Assembly (NCBI GenBank): GCA_049644865.1
Contig: JBARSV010000017.1
Span: 1-10,216, forward strand
DNA: 10,216 nucleotides
Source: JAPUDQ01 sp049644865
GTDB lineage: Bacteria; Patescibacteriota; Saccharimonadia; Saccharimonadales; Saccharimonadaceae
Reading direction: 5' to 3'
The position numbers and the translations under genes are program-made. Within the stretch, counting starts at the first letter, position 1. Each line of letters starts with the position of its first letter. This document shows, one piece after another, positions 6,318 through 10,216 of this stretch. The notes beneath the pieces were generated by a model. It saw nothing but the letters and a program-made list of their open reading frames with translations. It did no database searches and was not told where the DNA came from.

Positions 6318-8705
6318 GTGACTGCACGAACATTAAAGCACGTAATGCTGAGTTTGGTGGTAGCCATCACTCCACTTCTCGTAGTGTCGCCCGTATCGGC
6401 AGCCGCTGACACCTGTACCTGGTCTGGCGCTGTCAATGCAAACTGGAGTAATGGCGGTAACTGGTTAGGCTGTGATAACGGCAATGTTCCTGACGCTGGG
6501 GATACCCTAGAATTCCCGGTTGGCGCCTCTAACAAGGCCATGAACAATGACATCGCCGGACTCTCTGTCGCAACGCTCAACTTTAGCGATAGCGGCTATT
6601 CGGTAACCGGTAATGACCTCACCATCACAAACGTCACGGCTATTTTGGCAACCCAATCAGTCACTATTGATGTCAATGTCAGTTACACGGCCTTCAATGT
6701 CGTACTCATCGCAAGTACAGGCCAAACAATAACGCTGAGCGGTACCAGTAACTTCTCGGCGGCTGGCGAAGTAAATGTCGGGCAGTCTGGTTACGCTGGA
6801 ACCGTCGATTTTACCGACAACATCACTGGCACAACGACTCAATTTGTTGCCGTTAATGACGCAACGGCAATCGTACGCGGCGCCACAAACACCTTTACAG
6901 CGGGTACCGTTGGAGCCGAATCTAATGCCTCATTTGAATGCCGGTCAGCCACCTGTTTTGGCAGTAGCGCCAATGACATCTACATGGGCGGCGGAGTGGT
7001 TTCTATATATGTAAATGCCGCCTTTGCGAATGATTGGCAAACCAGTGTCACGACGCCAGACACCTCATGGCTTGCCGTGTACGACAACATCACAATTACC
7101 GGAAACGGCGTTGTCAACGACAGTATTGGCATAAGTCAAGAAACTGCCAGCAGCAATCTGCAGTTTACCGGAACCATTACAAATAATAGCGGTATCTCTC
7201 TGTTTACGGTGGACACTTCTGCACAAATACGGGTCGATGGCACGGTCAGCGGCAATGGCGGCTTTTCTATGGGCGGCGGTAGTTTTCGTCTAGCCGGGGC
7301 GAACACCTACGCGGGCACAAACACTGTCAACAGCGGCGCGCTTGTCACGGTCACCAATGAGCAAGGCTTGGGCAGTACCGCCGGCGACACGAATATCCTT
7401 TCCGGTGGAACGGTGCGCTTTGACTTTGCCGGTGCGTCAACCGTCGCCGAGAATCTGTGGGTTGATGGCAGCGGCGTCGGTGGCAACGGTGTACTTGTCC
7501 AGGCGGGCGAGTCAACCACGCTTTCGGGCAACATCGTGTTGTCGGGCGACTCAGTCTTTAGCGTCGATAGCAGCGCGCTGTTTTCAGCCTTCACCTTATC
7601 GGGAGTTATATCTGGCACTGGCAATATTACCCTTACCACCAGCCCAACAACGGTCGTCGCCAATAGCTCTATCCAGTTTACTGGTGCTTCGGCCAACACC
7701 TACACTGGCAAGCTAACTGTTCAAGGTGTGCGGTTTTACCCCAGCAAAGCAGCAGATGTCGTTGCGGTCACTGGCGACATGGACGTGCTTGCCACAGCCA
7801 CTAAGCCATCAACCGTTGAAACGTCTTTCGATGAATCAATTGCCGACACAAGCCATGTGCATCTTGTCAAAAACGGTAGCAACAAAGCCGCTTTGTATAT
7901 CGGCACAACGGCAACCGAAACCATCGGCTATGTCACGGGTGATGGTGAATTGTCGGTCGGCGGCAATGGCGCAGCTATTGTTCTCGCCAGCAATGCCAAC
8001 TATACATTTGACGGAACTGTTTCGAAATTTAGCAACGTCCCAGCTGGTGATTCCTTTGTCGTCAAAAAAGGTACCGGCACAGCAACCCTCACCGGCGGCC
8101 TTAACACCAGTTATGTCCCAGGCGTTGCACCTGTCTTTGGCAACCAAGCAGGCTCACTTGTGTTAAACGGCACCTTCACAGAAGCGGGTACTCAGGTCTT
8201 GGGTGGCGCGACACTAAAAGGCACGGGAACGGTTGGAAGCGTTGCAGTTGATAGCGGCGGTGCGGTTGCCGTTGGCAATAGCCCTGGCTGTATGACGTTT
8301 GGTTCACTAAATCTGAGTAGCGGCTCCACATGGCAGCAAGAAATCGCTGGTACAACCGCTTGCACGCAGTACGACCAGGCGACCGTCACTGGCACAGCGG
8401 TGCTCAGCAATGCAACTCTCGCTACTACTCTGACAACAAACCCAGCTGACGGGACAGTCTTCACGATCTTGAACGCAGCTTCAGTCAGCGGTACGTTCAA
8501 TAGCCTTCCTGACGGTGCTACTTTCAGTGTCAACGGGGTTACACTTCGTATCAACTACACCGCGACGTCAGTTACCCTGACCAAAGTTGGTGGAGCATTG
8601 ACTCTTGCACCGACTGGCTCACCTGCAGTCGCTTACAGCCTGCTCGGCCTTATGACAACAGCACTATCGGGCCTTGCGCTTCGACGATACCAACGTAGCA
8701 AATAA
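6318..8705 (+). CDS. Secreted beta-helix surface protein with autotransporter-type repeats and LAPTG sortase signal
   Basis: This 795-residue protein begins with a signal peptide (about 1-28, cleavage near VSA/AAD). The mature body is rich in Gly, Thr, Ser, Asn and Val in short alternating strands, as in right-handed beta-helices. It opens with the TWSGAVNANWSNGGNW pattern (34-49), and copies of the autotransporter-associated beta-strand repeat are clear at about 326-370 (GANTYAGTNTVNSGAL) and 456-490 (ASANTYTGKLTVQG). The end of the repeat region carries the usual VGNSPGCMTFGSLNLSSGST block (652-671). There is no C-terminal beta-barrel. Instead LAPTG (763-767), a hydrophobic stretch and the basic tail RRYQRSK form a sortase sorting signal. 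Six cysteines (33, 52, 208, 213, 658, 682) could form three disulfides. Adhesion or host contact is inferred; no catalytic motif was seen. Confidence 0.88.
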   Translation: MTARTLKHVMLSLVVAITPLLVVSPVSAAADTCTWSGAVNANWSNGGNWLGCDNGNVPDAGDTLEFPVGASNKAMNNDIAGLSVATLNFSDSGYSVTGNDLTITNVTAILATQSVTIDVNVSYTAFNVVLIASTGQTITLSGTSNFSAAGEVNVGQSGYAGTVDFTDNITGTTTQFVAVNDATAIVRGATNTFTAGTVGAESNASFECRSATCFGSSANDIYMGGGVVSIYVNAAFANDWQTSVTTPDTSWLAVYDNITITGNGVVNDSIGISQETASSNLQFTGTITNNSGISLFTVDTSAQIRVDGTVSGNGGFSMGGGSFRLAGANTYAGTNTVNSGALVTVTNEQGLGSTAGDTNILSGGTVRFDFAGASTVAENLWVDGSGVGGNGVLVQAGESTTLSGNIVLSGDSVFSVDSSALFSAFTLSGVISGTGNITLTTSPTTVVANSSIQFTGASANTYTGKLTVQGVRFYPSKAADVVAVTGDMDVLATATKPSTVETSFDESIADTSHVHLVKNGSNKAALYIGTTATETIGYVTGDGELSVGGNGAAIVLASNANYTFDGTVSKFSNVPAGDSFVVKKGTGTATLTGGLNTSYVPGVAPVFGNQAGSLVLNGTFTEAGTQVLGGATLKGTGTVGSVAVDSGGAVAVGNSPGCMTFGSLNLSSGSTWQQEIAGTTACTQYDQATVTGTAVLSNATLATTLTTNPADGTVFTILNAASVSGTFNSLPDGATFSVNGVTLRINYTATSVTLTKVGGALTLAPTGSPAVAYSLLGLMTTALSGLALRRYQRSK

Positions 8706-8715
8706 TAAACCACTT

Positions 8716-8751
8716 GCCACTAGAGATTGTCAAAATGCCGTTCATAGTGGC
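8716..8751. repeat. Inverted repeat between convergent genes, possible terminator
   Basis: GCCACTA (8716-8722) and TAGTGGC (8745-8751) form a perfect 7-base inverted repeat with a 22-base loop, just after the surface-protein stop codon and over the msrA remnant's stop. No T run follows on the plus strand. On the minus strand a loose T-rich stretch (TTTATTATTT) begins 6 bases on. It may help end transcription in one or both directions, but the long loop makes this weak. Confidence 0.3.
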
Positions 8752-9177
8752 GGGTGTAGCCGCCAGGATAGTTTTGTAGATAATCTTGGTGATAATCTTC
8801 GGCCACGTAAAACTCCGTCAATTGTTCAAGTGTGGTCACAACCCCGCCAGACCAATACGTTTGTGCTCGCTCGATTGCCCTCTTCGCCGCAACTCGCTGC
8901 GCCTCATCGGCATAGAATATCGCCGAACGATATGACTCGCCGACGTCATTGCCTTGACGATTGATTGTGGTCGGGTCATGGATACTGAAAAAATAATCCA
9001 GAAGTGTCGCCAGTGTTGTTTGTGCTGGATCATAGCTAATCCGAAGCGCCTCAGCATGCCCGGGATGGTTGTCGTACGTCGGGTTGTTATTGGTGCCACC
9101 CGTGTAACCGACATCGGCCCGTACCAAACAATATTCGTAGACCGAGTATGCCAATCCGTATACCCGAGACCAGTCAC
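8720..9177 (-). pseudogene. msrA: Decayed peptide methionine sulfoxide reductase A
   Basis: MsrA reduces methionine-S-sulfoxide in oxidised proteins. Most of the domain is readable in one frame: VGYTGGTNNNPTYDNHPGHAEAL, then HDPTTINRQGNDVGESYRSAIFY and the AEDYHQDYLQNYPGGYT end. The N-terminal part with the nucleophilic cysteine (GCFW in the family) is missing from that frame. Just upstream, in the next frame, 9177-9139 reads VTGLGYTDWHTRS, which looks like a worn version of a GLGCFW-type start with the cysteine replaced and a frameshift near 9135-9150 before SVYEYC. The readable frame has only a TTG at 9154 as start. Both lesions remove the active site, so I call it a pseudogene. A sequencing error could explain the frameshift but not the lost cysteine. 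Confidence 0.72.
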
Positions 9178-9183
9178 ATCAAC

Positions 9184-9660
9184 TCAATATGAGATAGAGT
9201 CAATGTAACGCAACGTGCAGTCACTCGGTACTTTGTCGTGATGGTAATAATGTTCGAATATCCTCAAGGCTTCAGTAGCCATAAAAACCTCGTTTCGCCT
9301 GACAATTGTTTTACCTCCATTCCACGCAACCGTCGTTTTTCGTTTGCCAACAATACCCGCGATGCCTTTCATGCTTCTACCAACTTGATACTGGGTGTGG
9401 GTACATCCGTTACTTGGATCAGGATACGTTACTGCTATCGCCATCCGTTTGTTATTCCCCGCGGCCTGAATAAAGTTCTTTGCATCCTTCGCACGTTCGG
9501 GATCAATATCTTTTGGGTCTGCAACGCGCCAGATTGCAGAACACCAATTTTCATGGCCATCAAGTGTGTTAATTGATCTTTCTAAAAAGCCCTTGTGGTC
9601 ATCATCGTCAATCAACATTGATGTATGCCAGTTGATAATAATCGTGTGGGTATGTTTCAT
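9184..9660 (-). CDS. Uncharacterised protein, 158 residues
   Basis: I do not recognise this protein with confidence. It is soluble, with no signal peptide or membrane segment. Visible features are an acidic patch LIDDDDHKGFLE near the N-terminus, several His and Trp residues, a GKRKTTVAWNGGKT strand-turn-strand, and a C-terminal helix (FMATEALRIFEHYYHHDKVP) followed by a strand (CTLRYID). That ending faintly recalls Imm1-type immunity proteins; I give this little weight. The frame is open to a GTG at 9672 and ATGs at 9669 and 9660. I favour 9660 because a TATAAT lies 13 bases before it, giving a very short leader. The gene ends within 10 bases of the msrA remnant, so it could have arrived with the change that damaged msrA. 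Confidence 0.62.
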   Translation of the reverse strand: MKHTHTIIINWHTSMLIDDDDHKGFLERSINTLDGHENWCSAIWRVADPKDIDPERAKDAKNFIQAAGNNKRMAIAVTYPDPSNGCTHTQYQVGRSMKGIAGIVGKRKTTVAWNGGKTIVRRNEVFMATEALRIFEHYYHHDKVPSDCTLRYIDSISY

Positions 9661-9673
9661 ATGTATCATCACA

Positions 9674-9679
9674 ATTATA
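9674..9679 (-). promoter_or_regulatory. -10 element before the 158-residue gene
   Basis: Minus strand reads TATAAT, a perfect -10 hexamer within the AT-rich TATATAATTGTG. It ends 13 bases before the preferred ATG at 9660. No Shine-Dalgarno is seen between them and no clear -35 upstream. Confidence 0.45.
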
Positions 9680-9777
9680 TACTACGGATTTACTCAAAGC
9701 CGTCGTATGAGCAAAGGGCTGTGCGCAGTGACCGGCATGATTCGTAGACTATTCGCTAAATGCTTGATGCTATTGTC

Positions 9778-9798
9778 AAAGCTTTCGAAAACACGTGT
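9778..9798. repeat. Three adjoining 8-base palindromes, possible operator
   Basis: Within 21 bases lie AAAGCTTT (9778-9785), TTTCGAAA (9783-9790, overlapping the first by three bases) and ACACGTGT (9791-9798), each a perfect palindrome. They cover the -35 position of the promoter for the zinc-ribbon gene and end eight bases before its -10 box, where a regulator would act. The rest of the 175-base gap between the two divergent genes shows nothing further beyond the promoters. Confidence 0.4.
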
Positions 9799-9812
9799 GT
9801 CGAGAGTATAAT
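9784..9812 (+). promoter_or_regulatory. Promoter for the zinc-ribbon gene
   Basis: TATAAT at 9807-9812 is a perfect -10. At 17 bases upstream lies TTCGAA (9784-9789), a poor -35, so the promoter may need help from a regulator. Confidence 0.5.
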
Positions 9813-9821
9813 TATTATCAG

Positions 9822-9827
9822 AGGAGG
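9822..9827 (+). promoter_or_regulatory. Shine-Dalgarno for the zinc-ribbon gene
   Basis: AGGAGG lies 8 bases before the ATG at 9836. An ATG at 9831 runs into TGA after one codon, so 9836 is the start. Confidence 0.8.
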
Positions 9828-9835
9828 CACATGAT

Positions 9836-10096
9836 ATGAGCAAACAATGTCAAAGCTGCGGGATGCCGCTAAGTACCAAAAAAGCAGGTGACTGCCGTGG
9901 CACAGAAACAGACGGCACCAAGAGCGAAAAATGGTGTAGCCTCTGCTACGAAAATGGTGCGTTTATTGGACCAGATTGCACGCTCGATGAGATGAAAACA
10001 ATTGTTGACAAAGCATTGGTCGAAAACGGCAGCGGCCGACTGATGCGTTGGCTGGCGCAGAAACAACTTCCCCATCTCGAGCGCTGGACAACGTAA
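9836..10096 (+). CDS. Small putative zinc-ribbon protein (PF12674 type)
   Basis: This 86-residue protein matches the 'putative zinc ribbon' family. It begins CQSCGMPL (C5, C8), continues with GTETDGTKSEKWCSLCYENGAF (C34, C37), and then has PDCTLDEMKTIVDKAL. The two CxxC pairs are the expected zinc ligands; C20 and C48 are extra. The rest is helical with a basic, Trp-containing end (RLMRWLAQKQLPHLERW). Family members are often short stand-alone proteins with no proven role. It is transcribed alone, rightward, from its own promoter with a strong ribosome binding site. Confidence 0.88.
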   Translation: MSKQCQSCGMPLSTKKAGDCRGTETDGTKSEKWCSLCYENGAFIGPDCTLDEMKTIVDKALVENGSGRLMRWLAQKQLPHLERWTT

Positions 10097-10118
10097 AAAG
10101 AGTCCAGCCTACGAGTTG

Positions 10119-10216
10119 CTAGTTTGAGCCGGCTTGTGCTGCCCTGTACTTGTGAGTCAACGACGTATACGCCCGCGATCGAAATGCCATGAGGGCTGCA
10201 ATGAGCATGATGAGAC
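10119..10216 (-). CDS. C-terminal fragment of a leftward gene, probably a membrane protein
   Basis: On the minus strand an open frame enters from the right edge and ends at a TAG at 10121 to 10119, giving 31 residues. They read as a hydrophobic stretch (LIMLIAALMAF) followed by a basic tail (RSRAYTSLTHKYRAAQAGSN), the look of a last membrane helix with a cytoplasmic end. It would converge with the zinc-ribbon gene, leaving 22 bases between the stops. The fragment is too short to name a family. Confidence 0.45.
   Translation of the reverse strand, partial: LIMLIAALMAFRSRAYTSLTHKYRAAQAGSN

Noticed and set aside
7307..8166. Several long open frames on both strands inside the surface-protein gene.
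   Set aside because: They are by-products of its repetitive, Thr/Ser/Gly/Asn-rich codons; none has a ribosome site or a recognisable product.
9566..9811. Plus-strand open frame with a hydrophobic stretch before the zinc-ribbon gene.
   Set aside because: Half of it is antisense to the 158-residue gene, it has no ribosome site, and it runs across the palindromes and promoter of the next gene.

Overview
The window most probably comes from a Saccharibacteria (TM7) or closely related Patescibacteria (candidate phyla radiation) genome. Three things suggest this: a DUF5674 gene, a family I know mainly from that radiation; a small compact UvrC; and a surface protein ending in an LAPTG-type sortase signal, which fits a single-membrane, Gram-positive-like envelope. 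TGA is used as a stop throughout, which argues against the SR1/Gracilibacteria code. The assignment rests on remembered family distribution, not on a search.

Layout. From 6190 down to 182 there is a dense, leftward (minus-strand) gene train: DUF1697 protein, DUF5674 protein, a small helical unknown, an AlkD-like DNA glycosylase, UvrC, a four-helix phage-holin-like (YvlD type) membrane protein, SecG, and a membrane-anchored family 5 peptide-binding protein. Spacings run from an 8-base overlap to 37 bases, so it can be read as one operon. However, -10-like elements sit 6 to 9 bases before several start codons, which suggests internal, leaderless transcription starts. The first 181 bases lie beyond the train and hold no gene I can recognise.

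From 6191 to 6317 is a divergent control region. It drives, rightward, a 795-residue secreted protein (6318 to 8705) with autotransporter-type beta-strand repeats and a C-terminal LAPTG sorting signal. Downstream and facing it is a decayed methionine sulfoxide reductase A gene (about 8720 to 9177), frameshifted and without its catalytic cysteine, preceded by an unrecognised 158-residue gene (9184 to 9660). A second divergent region (9661 to 9835) holds a cluster of small palindromes and a promoter for a small zinc-ribbon protein (9836 to 10096). At the right edge the C-terminal end of another leftward gene enters the window.

How the genes fit together. AlkD (alkylated bases) and UvrC (bulky lesions) are adjacent and form a small DNA-repair core. 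SecG supports export of proteins such as the peptide-binding protein next to it and the large surface protein. A peptide-scavenging receptor plus a wall-anchored beta-helix fits a small, host-dependent cell that attaches to and feeds from other bacteria; that ecological reading is inference. I see no CRISPR array, insertion sequence, rRNA, tRNA or clear defence system.
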